Positions 44,586 through 53,385 of a DNA stretch of 64,000 bases are shown here, in pieces (position 1 is the first letter of the stretch; every line of letters begins with the position of its first letter). Source of the stretch: Achromobacter spanius (lineage in GTDB: Bacteria; Pseudomonadota; Gammaproteobacteria; Burkholderiales; Burkholderiaceae_B). The stretch covers positions 5,518,001 through 5,582,000 of the forward strand of contig NZ_CP034689.1 in NCBI RefSeq assembly GCF_003994415.1, given 5' to 3'. The notes beneath the pieces are model-generated. The model was not told the DNA's origin and did not search any database. It saw only the letters and a list, made by a program, of their open reading frames with translations. A program made the position numbers and the translations under genes.

Positions 44586-45344
44586 ATGACTACGCAGACT
44601 TCGCTTCCCCTGTTCTACGAACAACCCCGCCCCCTGGCGGCCGGCGTGCACGCCAACCTGTCGCTGGCCGGCAACACGGGCTTTGCCTACGCCGCCAACA
44701 CCAACGCGGTGCCGCTGGTGGCCACCGAGCTGCCCACCGCGTGCCGCCATTTCCCCATCGTCTTCACCGACGGTGAGCAGCCCACGCCCGTGGCGGTACT
44801 GGGTGTGCGCGGCCAGGAAAACCTGTTCGTCGACGCCGACGGCCAATGGCGCGCCGGCGTCTACATCCCGGCCTACATCCGCCGCTACCCCTTCATCTTC
44901 ATGGAAAACGAAGACCGCAGCCAGTTCACGCTGTGCGTCGACGAGAAGGCCGCATCGGTGGTTGAAGGCCGCGACAACCCGTTCTTCGACGACGCTGGCG
45001 AACCCACCGACCTGGCCCGCAGCGCCCTGGATTTCTGCCGCGACTACCAAAACCAGCACGCCTACACGATGGAGTTCGCGCAGGCCCTGGCCGCCGCCGA
45101 CCTGCTGATCGAGAACCGCGCCGACATCACCCTGCCCGACGGCCAGCGCCTGGCCATGTCCGGCTTCAAGGTGATCGACGAAGCCAAGTTCAACAAGCTG
45201 TCGGACGAAGAGTTCCTGCGCTGGCGCGCCAACGGCTGGCTGCCGCTGGTGTACTGCCACCTGCTGTCGATCAACACCTGGCCAGCCCTGATCAATCAGG
45301 TGCAGCCGGTGGCAGCGGCGGAAGAAGGCTCCGCCGAGGCGTAA
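44586..45344 (+). CDS. SapC-family protein
   Basis: A 252-residue cytoplasmic-looking protein without a signal peptide, recognised as SapC family by the segments ELPTACRHFPIVFTDGEQ, YIPAYIRRYPFIF, FCVDE-like (FTLCVDEKA) and the C-terminal LPLVYCHLLSI. SapC was named from surface-layer loci of Campylobacter. Its biochemical role is unknown. It starts nine bases after the giant exoprotein stop and just before a strong terminator, so it is the third gene of the TPS operon. A dedicated helper for producing or presenting the surface protein is plausible but unproven. Confidence 0.87.
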   Translation: MTTQTSLPLFYEQPRPLAAGVHANLSLAGNTGFAYAANTNAVPLVATELPTACRHFPIVFTDGEQPTPVAVLGVRGQENLFVDADGQWRAGVYIPAYIRRYPFIFMENEDRSQFTLCVDEKAASVVEGRDNPFFDDAGEPTDLARSALDFCRDYQNQHAYTMEFAQALAAADLLIENRADITLPDGQRLAMSGFKVIDEAKFNKLSDEEFLRWRANGWLPLVYCHLLSINTWPALINQVQPVAAAEEGSAEA

Positions 45345-45362
45345 GCCAAGCAGCCATACAGC

Positions 45363-45402
45363 AAGGCCGGCCCTTTGGGGGGCCGGCCTTTTTGTTTTTT
45401 GG
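45363..45402 (+). terminator. intrinsic terminator of the TPS operon
   Basis: AAGGCCGGCCC (45363-45373) pairs with GGGCCGGCCTT (45380-45390) around a 6-base loop, giving an 11-base GC-rich stem followed by TTTTTGTTTTTT. It lies 19 bases after the SapC gene stop. The stem is symmetric and could also affect transcripts arriving from the minus strand, but the T run is only on the plus strand. Confidence 0.92.
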
Positions 45403-45424
45403 CGAGGCAGCTGCGCAGTTATGT

Positions 45425-46189
45425 TTACGCTGAACCCTGCCGTTCAATCCGGCGCGCAAACATCGCAAAGCTCGCGCGCACGATGCTGGGCTTGAGCAAA
45501 AAATCATGCGACTCCGCCGCCAGCGCATCATCCACCGGCTTCACTTCGCCGTAAGCGGCCGCCGCCAGCAACTGATTACGCGCGGCGCGCTCGATCAGCA
45601 CCGACAGATACAAGGTCTCTTCCACCGAGCTGGTCGCCGCCAGAAAACCATGGTTGGCCAACAGCACACATCGCTTGTTCCCCAAGGCAGCGGAAATGAT
45701 TTCGCCTTCCTGATCGGCGATCGGCAAGCCCGGCCATTCCTTCAAATGCGCACAGTCGTTATGAAACGGCGTGGCGTCCATGTGCGACACCACCAGCGGG
45801 CGGCCGGTCATGGTCAGCGTCGACACATAAGGCGGATGCGTGTGCACGATGCAGCGCACGTCCGGCCGGTTGCGATAGACCCAGAAGTGAAAACGCACGG
45901 CGGGGTTGGGCGTGCCCGCTCCTTCCAGCACGTCCATGTTGTCGTTGATGCGAATGACCGTGTCGGGGCGGATCTCATCGAACGCCTGGGCCAGCGCCGT
46001 CGTGAAAAACGTGCCGTCGTCGTTCTTCACCGTGATCTGTCCGGCCAGGGTCTCGGAGTGCCCTTCCCGAGCCAGGATCCGGCAACTTAGCGCGATCTTC
46101 TCCTGCACGTTCCAGTTGCCGAAATCCAGCTTGTCAGCCGACCGTTTGAAGAACGCATCGGACTGCAGTTTCTTGTCATCCACACCCAT
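45425..46189 (-). CDS. class II aldolase/adducin-family protein
   Basis: A 254-residue class II aldolase-fold enzyme. Zinc ligands are H116 and H118 in CIVHTHPP and the histidine of LLANHGFL (about 180). The family includes fuculose-phosphate aldolase, ribulose-phosphate epimerase and several decarboxylases. The absence of a clear phosphate-binding signature and the SHMDATPFHND segment place it with the less characterised branch found beside transport genes. Divergent from the AraC-type regulator at 46383, which probably controls it. The substrate is unknown. Confidence 0.85.
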   Translation of the reverse strand: MGVDDKKLQSDAFFKRSADKLDFGNWNVQEKIALSCRILAREGHSETLAGQITVKNDDGTFFTTALAQAFDEIRPDTVIRINDNMDVLEGAGTPNPAVRFHFWVYRNRPDVRCIVHTHPPYVSTLTMTGRPLVVSHMDATPFHNDCAHLKEWPGLPIADQEGEIISAALGNKRCVLLANHGFLAATSSVEETLYLSVLIERAARNQLLAAAAYGEVKPVDDALAAESHDFLLKPSIVRASFAMFARRIERQGSA

Positions 46190-46382
46190 CTCCTAATGCC
46201 TCGTGGCACAACACTGCCATTACATCTTGCGGCGGCTTTTACGCCATTGACCGCAACCGCACAGCGCTTGTCCAAGAGTGACACGGCCTAGGGTAAACGG
46301 CAGGTGCGTGCGCGATCCGCGTCGATACAATGATTTTGATTTTGCGGGCACTGGGCTCGCGCTGAAAGTCGGGTCCATCCAT

Positions 46383-47396
46383 ATGCACGTTGCCCAATCG
46401 CTTCCGCCTGCCGCCTCACAGCAGGAACCTGACCTGAACTTCGCCCCCCGTTTTCGTCCCTTCTACGAAGCCGAACTGTCCGGTTATCAGGCCCGCCTGG
46501 ACAAGCTGGTGCTTCCTGGAGATTTCCTTCCGCTTACCCTGCAACCGCGCCTGCATTTGCAAGCGTGCCGGCTGCGCGCGGGCGGCTTGGCCGTGAACCT
46601 GGAGTCCACCCCCATGCGGGTCCAGCATCGCGCCGAACACGCGGCCGATGCGATGCGGGCGGAGTTCCTGGCCAGCTTCATCATTGAAGGGCACGGGGTC
46701 ATCAGCCAGAACGGCGCAAGCCTGCCCGTGGAAACGGGCGACATCATTTTTCGTACGACGGCCCTGCCTTCTGAAGTGCGCATGCTGACGGATTCCCGGC
46801 TGGTCGTGATCAAAGGTTCGTTGCTGAATCTGCTGGGCATGCATTTGCAGGATATTTCGCAGTTCACCGCCCAACGCGCGGCGTCGACGCTGCCGATGGT
46901 GCGCACGGCGCACCACTGCCTGGGGCATGTGTTCTTTGAGCAAGCCGACACGGTCAGCCCCACGTCCAGCATGTTTGCCGAACAGGCGCTGATCTCCCTG
47001 CTTGCCGCCATCTACACCAGCCAGGCACTGGAGCAACTGCCCACCACCGAACGCGGCCCCATCGAAAGCTGGCAGGCAATCACCAGCTACGTGGACACGC
47101 ATATCGTCGACAGCGACTTGTCCGTCGCGGCGGTGGCCCGCGCGTTGCGGGCGTCCAGCCGCTGGGTGCATCGCTTGTTCCAGATGCGCGGCATTCAATA
47201 CGGCCAGTACGTGCGCGAACGCCGGTTGGAACTGGCCCGCACGGCGCTCGTTGATCCGTGCAAGGCCCATGTGGCGGTCAAGGACATTGCGCTGTCCTGT
47301 GGCTTTCAAGATGCCAGCCATTTCAGCCGCTGCTTCCAGCAACGCTTCGGCAGCCCGCCCAACAAATATCGCGCGTCGGTTCTGGCGCAGGATTAG
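46383..47396 (+). CDS. AraC-family transcriptional regulator
   Basis: A 337-residue regulator with an N-terminal cupin-like AraC_binding_2-type sensing domain (about 40-200) and a C-terminal AraC double helix-turn-helix (about 235-335; SVAAVARALRASSRWVHRLF and ALSCGFQDASHFSRCFQQRFG). The ATG at 46383 is preferred. The in-frame ATG at 46278 would add 35 residues with no family match. It is divergent from the class II aldolase across about 190 bases and convergent with the MHS transporter. It could regulate either or both. Confidence 0.86.
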   Translation: MHVAQSLPPAASQQEPDLNFAPRFRPFYEAELSGYQARLDKLVLPGDFLPLTLQPRLHLQACRLRAGGLAVNLESTPMRVQHRAEHAADAMRAEFLASFIIEGHGVISQNGASLPVETGDIIFRTTALPSEVRMLTDSRLVVIKGSLLNLLGMHLQDISQFTAQRAASTLPMVRTAHHCLGHVFFEQADTVSPTSSMFAEQALISLLAAIYTSQALEQLPTTERGPIESWQAITSYVDTHIVDSDLSVAAVARALRASSRWVHRLFQMRGIQYGQYVRERRLELARTALVDPCKAHVAVKDIALSCGFQDASHFSRCFQQRFGSPPNKYRASVLAQD

Positions 47397-47414
47397 CAGG
47401 CTGCCGGGCTCAGC

Positions 47415-48725
47415 TCAAGTAGCGCGCCGTGCCGGGGTGGGCTTCATCAAGAATGCCGACGTGCCTGCAATCACGCCCAGCACGGCCAGGTAGCCGCCCA
47501 CGGGCACGATGCTGTCAAAGCGCGCCACCAGCATGGCCGACACCATGGGCGCCAAACCGCCGCCAATTGCCGCGGAGAACTGCACGCCGATCGACAAGCC
47601 CGAGTACCGCAGCTCTGGCGGAAACTGCGCGGCATACAGACTGGATTGCGGGGCAATCATCATCGCGTAGTTCAAGGCCATGGCCACAAACGCCGCCACG
47701 CTGTAAGCCAGCAGCGAGCCACTGCCCACGGCCATGAAGATAGGTATCGCCATCACGCCCAGCAGCAGCCCGCCCCAGCCGCACACGCGCCGGGCGCCAT
47801 AGCGGTCGCCCAACATACCGAACACGGGAATGGTGAACGTCATCACGGCCGCGCCGTACAGCAGCGCTTGCAGCGCGTCAGACCGGTTGAAACCCAGCGT
47901 GGACACCGCGTACGACACGGAGAAGACCAGGAAGGTGTAGATCAGCGTCACTTCGGCCAGCTTGCAGCCCACGCACAGCAACAGCGCCTTGCCATGCTTG
48001 CCCAGCAATTCCGCCACCGGCAGCTTGACCTGGGTCTGCTCGGATTTGACGCGAGCAAAATCGGGCGATTCATCGATGCCTCGGCGTATCAATATCCCAA
48101 CCACGATCAGCACCGCGCTGGCAAGAAATGGCAGGCGCCAGCCCCAGGACAGGAAGTCTTCTTCCGGCAGCCGCGTCACCAAGGCAAACGCGCCCACCGA
48201 TAGCAAAATGCCCAGCGGCGCCCCCACCAAGGGCAGGCTGCCAAAGAAGCCCCGCCAGCGTGGCGGCGCGTGTTCCACCGCCATCAACATGGCGCCACCC
48301 AGCTCGCCGCCAAACGACAGGCCCTGCCCGATACGCAACGCCACCAGCAAGATCGGCGCCCACACGCCAATCTGCTCATAGGTGGGCAGCAGCCCGATCA
48401 GCACCGTGCAGATGCCCATCATCAGCAGGCTCAGCGTCAACATGGACTTGCGCCCAATGCGATCCCCAAAGTGCCCGAACAGGATCCCGCCCACGGGACG
48501 CGCCAGCATGCCGCTGGCGAACGCGGCAAACGCAGCCAAGGTGCCGGTCAAGGGGTCGAATTGCGGAAAGAACAGCTTGTTGAACACCAGCGCCGCGGCC
48601 GTGCCGTACGCAAGAAAATCAAACGCTTCGACGGCGGTTCCCACCACGGTCGCCACGGATATTCGAAGCAGATTCGGCTTTTTTCCAGCCCCCACATTCA
48701 CGTCCGGTCGAGAGATTGCTTCCAT
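47415..48725 (-). CDS. MFS transporter of the metabolite:H+ symporter (MHS) family
   Basis: A 436-residue inner-membrane protein with about 12 helices. The motif GHFGDRIGRKSML (loop 2-3) and RIGQGLSFGGELGGA (helix 4-5) are diagnostic for MHS symporters such as ShiA, ProP and citrate or ketoglutarate carriers. It imports an organic acid or zwitterion with protons. Transcribed toward the AraC gene, with only 18 bases between the two stop codons. Possibly serves the aldolase at 45425, although they are not in one operon. Confidence 0.9.
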   Translation of the reverse strand: MEAISRPDVNVGAGKKPNLLRISVATVVGTAVEAFDFLAYGTAAALVFNKLFFPQFDPLTGTLAAFAAFASGMLARPVGGILFGHFGDRIGRKSMLTLSLLMMGICTVLIGLLPTYEQIGVWAPILLVALRIGQGLSFGGELGGAMLMAVEHAPPRWRGFFGSLPLVGAPLGILLSVGAFALVTRLPEEDFLSWGWRLPFLASAVLIVVGILIRRGIDESPDFARVKSEQTQVKLPVAELLGKHGKALLLCVGCKLAEVTLIYTFLVFSVSYAVSTLGFNRSDALQALLYGAAVMTFTIPVFGMLGDRYGARRVCGWGGLLLGVMAIPIFMAVGSGSLLAYSVAAFVAMALNYAMMIAPQSSLYAAQFPPELRYSGLSIGVQFSAAIGGGLAPMVSAMLVARFDSIVPVGGYLAVLGVIAGTSAFLMKPTPARRAT

Positions 48726-48772
48726 GTTTTTTTTCCCCTGTGTGTTGTTCGTTGTGGCGTGGCGAATTTCGC

Positions 48773-49399
48773 TTACGTCACCTGTCCGGGCGCGACGTAG
48801 CCCGGCAGTGCTTCAATACGACGACGCCAAGCCGCTATCGCGGGATAGGCGTTCACATCAATCTCGGCCTCTTCGGCCAATGCCAGATAGCCATAGCAGG
48901 CGATATCCGCAACGCTGGGTGTGGTTGCCAGCCAAGGGCTTGCGGCAAGGCGCTTTTCAAGCAGGCTCAGCAAACGATCGGTCCGCTGTTGCAGCCCCTG
49001 CACATCAAGCATGGCCTCACTTACACCCAGGTGATGGGCGGCCTCGGCAAGACTCACCACCTTGGTCAGGCGCAGCGGCTGCAAGCTGTTGGCAATCTCG
49101 TTTGCCGACACCGAAATCCAGGAGAACATCTGCGCGCTATGAGGCTGCGACGCCAACCATTGCGGGGCGTGCTTCTGCGCCAGGTAAAGCAGAATCGCGT
49201 GGCTGTCCCAAACCGCCAGGCCGTCGTCGTCAATCGCCGGCACTTGCCGCCACGCGCTGATGCGTTCAAACGCGTCGGTCTGGTTCTTGCGCGCCAGCAC
49301 ATCGATGAATTCGCGCCGATAGGGCAAATTGATCAGCGACAGAAAAAGGCGCACCTTGTAGCAGTTGCCGGATCGGGGGTGGTCGTAGAGCGTGATCAT
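48773..49399 (-). CDS. glutathione S-transferase family protein
   Basis: A 208-residue protein with an N-terminal thioredoxin-like domain (1-80; MITLYDHPRSGNC start, VPAIDDDG with the cis-proline, and the DSHAIL glutathione-binding Ser) and an all-helical C-terminal domain. The ATG at 49399 starts the first strand of the fold. A longer in-frame start at 49528 adds non-family residues. It lies 47 bases upstream of the MHS transporter on the same strand, so the two may be co-transcribed. Function: glutathione conjugation or isomerisation of an unknown compound. Confidence 0.88.
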   Translation of the reverse strand: MITLYDHPRSGNCYKVRLFLSLINLPYRREFIDVLARKNQTDAFERISAWRQVPAIDDDGLAVWDSHAILLYLAQKHAPQWLASQPHSAQMFSWISVSANEIANSLQPLRLTKVVSLAEAAHHLGVSEAMLDVQGLQQRTDRLLSLLEKRLAASPWLATTPSVADIACYGYLALAEEAEIDVNAYPAIAAWRRRIEALPGYVAPGQVT

Positions 49400-49585
49400 G
49401 GGGAGCGGGGCGTGGCGCCTAATCAGTAACCTGCACGGGAAGAATGCGGGGAAGATGCAGGGAATGTTAGGGGCGCCCGCCCCGGCGGAATTGCCAGCAC
49501 GCGCACGGGGATTGACCACAAGCGACAAAGTCTGCGGTCAGGCAAAGTGGAATCCGCGTTTGATCAGATGCCAGGGGGCCGGGCA
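49400..49585. other. intergenic gap between SDR and GST genes
   Basis: 186 bases with no supported gene. Both neighbours are on the minus strand, so this region must hold the promoter of the glutathione transferase. I see no hairpin with a T run. Confidence 0.35.
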
Positions 49586-50365
49586 TCAAGCCGTGGGTAT
49601 CGTTCCCCCGTCCACGACATACTCCGTACCCGTGATGGCGGCTGCACGGTTGGATGCCAGGAAGGCAATCAGGTCAGCGACCTCGGCGGGCTTGGCGGGC
49701 CGGCCCAAGGGGATGCCGCCCAGCGAATTCATGATGATCTGCTTGCCGCCTTCGTAATCGGTGCCCGCTTCGCTGGCCAGCCGCTGGGCCAGGGCGACGG
49801 CGGCTTCCGTCTCGATCCACCCGGGCGCCACGCGCACCACCCGCACGCCCTTGGGCGCAAGCTCCTTCGACAGGCTCTTGCTATAGGTGGAAAGCGCGGC
49901 CTTGGCGGCGGCGTATGCCGTGGTAGCTTCCGGCAGCGGCATCGCACGCTGGATCGACGTAACGTGGACCACCACGCCACCGCCCTGCGCCACCATGCCG
50001 GGCAGCAAGGCGCGATCCAGCCGCACGGCAGGAAGGAGATTGAGCGCCAGCTCGCGCTGCCACACGTCTTCGTCCAGCGCAGCGTAGCCGCCGCCGGGCG
50101 CGGACGACCCGCCCAACACATGGACGATGACGTCCACGCCGCCCAGCGTCGACGCGACGGCGCGCACTACCTCATCGCACCCTTCCACGGTTGAAAGATC
50201 CGCCAAGGCAAACAACGCGCCGCGTGCGTCCGCTGGCTCGTTCCGCGCGGTCGTCAACACCGTCGCACCCAGTTCGACAAACAACTCAACGACTGCTTTG
50301 CCCAGCCCTTGCGTGCCGGCCGTCACCAACACGCGCTTGCCCTTCAGTTGCAGGTCCATGGTCAT
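49586..50365 (-). CDS. short-chain dehydrogenase/reductase
   Basis: A 259-residue SDR oxidoreductase. Cofactor motif TAGTQGLG (classical TGxxxGxG with Ala at the first Gly position), the catalytic Ser in HVTSIQR and the YxxxK in AYAAAKAAL are present. GWIETEAA and the C-terminal GTEYVVDGGTIPT are typical. ATG 50365 follows GGGAG at eight bases. An ATG two codons later is possible. Divergent from an HxlR regulator, a frequent pairing in which the regulator responds to reactive electrophiles or quinones. Confidence 0.9.
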   Translation of the reverse strand: MTMDLQLKGKRVLVTAGTQGLGKAVVELFVELGATVLTTARNEPADARGALFALADLSTVEGCDEVVRAVASTLGGVDVIVHVLGGSSAPGGGYAALDEDVWQRELALNLLPAVRLDRALLPGMVAQGGGVVVHVTSIQRAMPLPEATTAYAAAKAALSTYSKSLSKELAPKGVRVVRVAPGWIETEAAVALAQRLASEAGTDYEGGKQIIMNSLGGIPLGRPAKPAEVADLIAFLASNRAAAITGTEYVVDGGTIPTA

Positions 50366-50544
50366 CAGCCAAGCTCCCAAGCAAGTGGGGCGACATTGGT
50401 CCGGCCGCCTGCGTTGAAATGGGCGCCGATGGGACCAGGTAGGGGAATAGACATAGGTTCTCGCTAAGCGAAGTTGCGGTGCGATAATTGTCCGCACCCT
50501 GCGCCCCGCCGACAAGAACGCACGAAAAAGTTAGCGACTCCCCC

Positions 50545-50910
50545 ATGAGAAAGCAATACACGCCCGAGACCGCCGCCCGAGACGTCGAGCAGGCCATACG
50601 CTTGCTCGAAGGCCGCTGGAAACTGCTTATTCTCTTTCATCTGTTCGATGGCAAGGTCCAACGCTATTCCGACCTTGAACGGCTGATTCCTGGCATCTCG
50701 CAAAAAATGCTGGCGCAACAGTTGCGGCAGATGGAAAGCGACGGGATGGTGTCGCGCATGGTCTATCCGGAAGTACCGCCCAAAGTGGAATACCGGTTGA
50801 CGGAATGGGGGCAGGCGCTGTGTCCCGCATTGGATGCGATGCTGCTATGGACAGAGAAAAAGGCGGGGACGAGCACGAATGCAGAGGAAGTCCCTGCGCA
50901 CACGAAGTAG
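50545..50910 (+). CDS. HxlR-family transcriptional regulator
   Basis: A 121-residue winged-helix regulator of the HxlR/DUF24 type: VEQAIRLLEGRWKLLILFHL, then RYSDLERLIPGISQKMLAQQLRQME and the wing PKVEYRLTEWG. Start at ATG 50545. An in-frame ATG at 50488 would add 19 residues. It has no cysteine near the N-terminus, unlike thiol-sensing members such as YodB. Divergent from the SDR gene with about 180 bases between them, which it probably represses. Confidence 0.9.
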   Translation: MRKQYTPETAARDVEQAIRLLEGRWKLLILFHLFDGKVQRYSDLERLIPGISQKMLAQQLRQMESDGMVSRMVYPEVPPKVEYRLTEWGQALCPALDAMLLWTEKKAGTSTNAEEVPAHTK

Positions 50911-51203
50911 GCCTTTGCACGCCTCTATGGGCGGGCCTTGGCTGGGGCACGCTTGCGTGCGCCGGTTTCCGTTGTTACCGGTCTGTCACCCGGCCTCGTG
51001 CCCGCCCACCCCGAATGACAGCGGGGCGCGGGCTTCCAAAGAGGCGCATAAATCGCTGACCTCGAACCACGTATTGCCCCTTTTTGCATCGCACTGTATC
51101 CACCCCTGGGCACCATACATTCCGACACCCAACGCCATCGCGCAGCCCCTATAAATCGTTCGCAGCAAGCCCAACCCCGCGAACTTTTCAAGGAGCATTC
51201 ACG
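50911..51203. other. intergenic region upstream of the Tat-exported hydrolase
   Basis: 293 bases without a supported gene. The only feature I see is the ribosome site AAGGAG at 51190-51195 before the start at 51204. Base composition remains high in GC, and I cannot place a promoter. Confidence 0.35.
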
Positions 51204-52253
51204 ATGACGAACCCCATCGACCCGCAACGCCGCCGCCTGCTTGCCACGACATCGACGCTGGCGGCCGCCAGTCTGCTGAACCTTGCCGCCAGCGGCAGCG
51301 CTTTGGCCAAGGCAACACCCTCATCCTCGAACACGACAGGCGGTGGCGGCGCCACGCCGTTCAGTGATATCCGTCAGATCCGCGCCGGCACGCTCGACGT
51401 GGGCTATGTGGACGTGGGCCCGGCCAACGGCCCCGTCGCCGTCCTGCTGCACGGCTGGCCCTACGATATCCACGCCTTCGCCGACGTGGCGCCCCGGCTT
51501 ACCGCCGCCGGTTACCGCGTGATCATTCCCCATCTGCGCGGTTACGGGTCCACCCGCTTCCTGTCGTCGGACACGCCCCGCAACGGCCAACAGGCGGCCA
51601 TTGCAGTCGACATAATTGCGCTGATGGATGCATTGAAGATCGAACGCGCGGTCATCGCGGGGTTTGATTGGGGCGCGCGTACCGCCGACATCATGGCCGC
51701 GCTGTGGCCCGAACGCTGTGTAGCGCTGGTCTCGGTCAGCGGCTACCTGATCGGCAGCCAGGAGGGCAACCGCAAGCCGCTGCCCCCGCAGGCGGAATTC
51801 CAGTGGTGGTATCAGTTCTACTTCGCCACCGAGCGCGGCGCGACGGGCTACGCCGCCAACCGCGACGGCTTCAACAAGCTGATCTGGCAACTGGCATCAC
51901 CCCAGTGGAAGTTCGACGACGCCACCTATCAGCGGTCGGCGCAGTCATTCGACAATCCGGATCACGTAGAGATCGTCATCCACAACTACCGCTGGCGCCT
52001 GGCGCTGGCCGAGGGCGAAGCGCAGTACGACGATCTGGAAAAGCGCCTGGCGACGATGCCGAAGATCAGCGTGCCGACGATCACGCTGGAAGGCGATGCC
52101 AACGGCGCCCCGCATCCGCCCCCCGCCGCCTACGCCAAGCAGTTCACCGGCAAGTACGAGCACCGCACCATCACGGGCGGCATCGGCCACAACCTGCCGC
52201 AAGAGGCGCCGCAGGCGTTCGCGGAGGCCGTGCTTCAGGTGGCGGGTCGCTGA
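51204..52253 (+). CDS. Tat-exported alpha/beta hydrolase, epoxide hydrolase-like
   Basis: A 349-residue alpha/beta hydrolase. Residues 8-14 (PQRRRLL) followed by a mild hydrophobic stretch to about 35 form a twin-arginine-type signal, so the enzyme should act in the periplasm. Oxyanion segment LLHGWPYD (H83), nucleophile D155 in AGFDWGA and the late histidine in GGIGHNLPQE (about 332). The Asp nucleophile and HGWP motif fit epoxide hydrolases and haloalkane dehalogenases. ATG 51204 is set by AAGGAG. A single-gene unit by spacing. Confidence 0.87.
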   Translation: MTNPIDPQRRRLLATTSTLAAASLLNLAASGSALAKATPSSSNTTGGGGATPFSDIRQIRAGTLDVGYVDVGPANGPVAVLLHGWPYDIHAFADVAPRLTAAGYRVIIPHLRGYGSTRFLSSDTPRNGQQAAIAVDIIALMDALKIERAVIAGFDWGARTADIMAALWPERCVALVSVSGYLIGSQEGNRKPLPPQAEFQWWYQFYFATERGATGYAANRDGFNKLIWQLASPQWKFDDATYQRSAQSFDNPDHVEIVIHNYRWRLALAEGEAQYDDLEKRLATMPKISVPTITLEGDANGAPHPPPAAYAKQFTGKYEHRTITGGIGHNLPQEAPQAFAEAVLQVAGR

Positions 52254-52383
52254 TGTGACGGCGCCGGGCCGCTTCTTGGCCCGGCATGGATTGCCCGCGC
52301 CGCTGTGGGCGCATTCGCTGGGGTCAGCAATTCATCCTGGCGCACCAGATCGGAAAGCGCCTTGCTGGTCCGTTCCCGTTCCA

Positions 52384-52536
52384 TCAAGGCGGTACCGGCA
52401 ACGGCATGTCGGTACCCAGACTTTTTGCCCACGCTTGTACCGCATGATGGTCTACCACGCGACCGGCCTCCACATCAGCCAGCGCTTCCTGGGTGGCACC
52501 TGTTCGGTCATCAGTACCTTGGTGGCTGGCGGGCAT
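52384..52536 (-). pseudogene. probable remnant of a ribbon-helix-helix-type antitoxin
   Basis: A 50-codon frame starting at ATG 52536 behind AGGAAG. Its C-terminal half, EALADVEAGRVVDHHAVQAW, looks like the C-terminal tail of CopG/ParD-type antitoxins. The N-terminal part makes better sense in a neighbouring frame (PATKVLMTEQVPP), so the gene appears shifted and shortened. No toxin gene follows. The rest of the 331-base gap (52254-52584) holds no gene I can support. The family assignment rests on pattern memory only. Confidence 0.4.
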
Positions 52537-52584
52537 CTTCTTCCTCGTTGAAGTACGGTCATGCGGACATGGATCGATTTGACT

Positions 52585-53385
52585 TTAATCGTAGCGATTG
52601 GATTTGAATCGAATGGAGGGCGCCGTCGCTCTCGCAATGCCGTTGACGAACGCCGCCACCCGCGCGACAACTTCGCGGCGCTCGCGACCCATCGTGATCA
52701 GGTGGCGGCTGTCTGCGAGCAACTGCAAGGACACGTTCGTATTGCATGCCCGATGCACGATTTCAAAGGCGTTCGATACGGACGCGATGTCGTCGTGCCG
52801 GGCATGCATGACCAGGCAAGGCGCCCGTAATAGATTCATGCGACGCAACACCGAGGCCGTCAGCTTTCGCATCTGGGGAAGCGCCCACCAGGGAGTGCCC
52901 GGCTGCCCCATTGGGAGCGATCGTTCTGCAAACACACGGTGTTGGCCGATGCCCAGCGCCCGCAACACAGGCATCAGGAAGGCCAGCCGGGCATAGCGCG
53001 GCATGTCTCTGCCGTCATGTCGGAAAGCGGGTGACAAGGCCAGCACGCCGGCCACGTGCAGCGGGCGTTCCTGCGCCAGGGCCAGCGCCAACACGGCTCC
53101 CGTGGAGAATCCACCGACCACCAGGCGATCGACCCGGCCTGCCAGCAGATCCGCGCCGCGCCGCACGCTGGCCAACCAATCCAGCCAGCTTGTGTTCACC
53201 AGATGTTCCCGCGCGCCGCCATGGCCCGCCAGCGTCACCGTCAGCACGGTATAACCCTGAAGGTTCAGGCTGCGCGCAAGCAGGCGCATTTCCTTGGGCG
53301 TGCCGGCCAGGCTGTGAACCAGCAGGATGCCGGTGCGGCCACGCTCCCCGTTTCCGGCAAGCAAATAGTCGTTGGGCAAGTTCAC
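52585..53385 (-). CDS. alpha/beta hydrolase (serine esterase/monoacylglycerol lipase-like)
   Basis: A 266-residue serine hydrolase. Segments: ILLVHSLAGTPKEM (oxyanion), GGFSTGAV with nucleophile S94, HARHDDIAS (acid, about 207) and DSRHLITM (histidine, about 234). It resembles carboxylesterases of the Est30 type and monoacylglycerol lipases. Its ATG overlaps the stop of the GT4 gene (ATGA), so it is the last gene of the glycosyltransferase operon. There it could remove or transfer an acyl group on a glycan or lipid carrier. That role is inference. Confidence 0.85.
   Translation of the reverse strand: MNLPNDYLLAGNGERGRTGILLVHSLAGTPKEMRLLARSLNLQGYTVLTVTLAGHGGAREHLVNTSWLDWLASVRRGADLLAGRVDRLVVGGFSTGAVLALALAQERPLHVAGVLALSPAFRHDGRDMPRYARLAFLMPVLRALGIGQHRVFAERSLPMGQPGTPWWALPQMRKLTASVLRRMNLLRAPCLVMHARHDDIASVSNAFEIVHRACNTNVSLQLLADSRHLITMGRERREVVARVAAFVNGIARATAPSIRFKSNRYD

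Noticed and set aside
39693..45260. An uninterrupted minus-strand reading frame of 1,855 codons opposite the exoprotein gene
   Set aside because: It is low-complexity (rich in Ala, Gly, Arg, Gln, His), has no domain, signal or ribosome site, and mirrors the GC-rich codon pattern of the real gene on the plus strand. Many shorter antisense frames elsewhere have the same cause.
52235..52432. A 65-codon minus-strand gene after the antitoxin remnant
   Set aside because: It overlaps the remnant in another frame and shows no toxin-like pattern or ribosome site.
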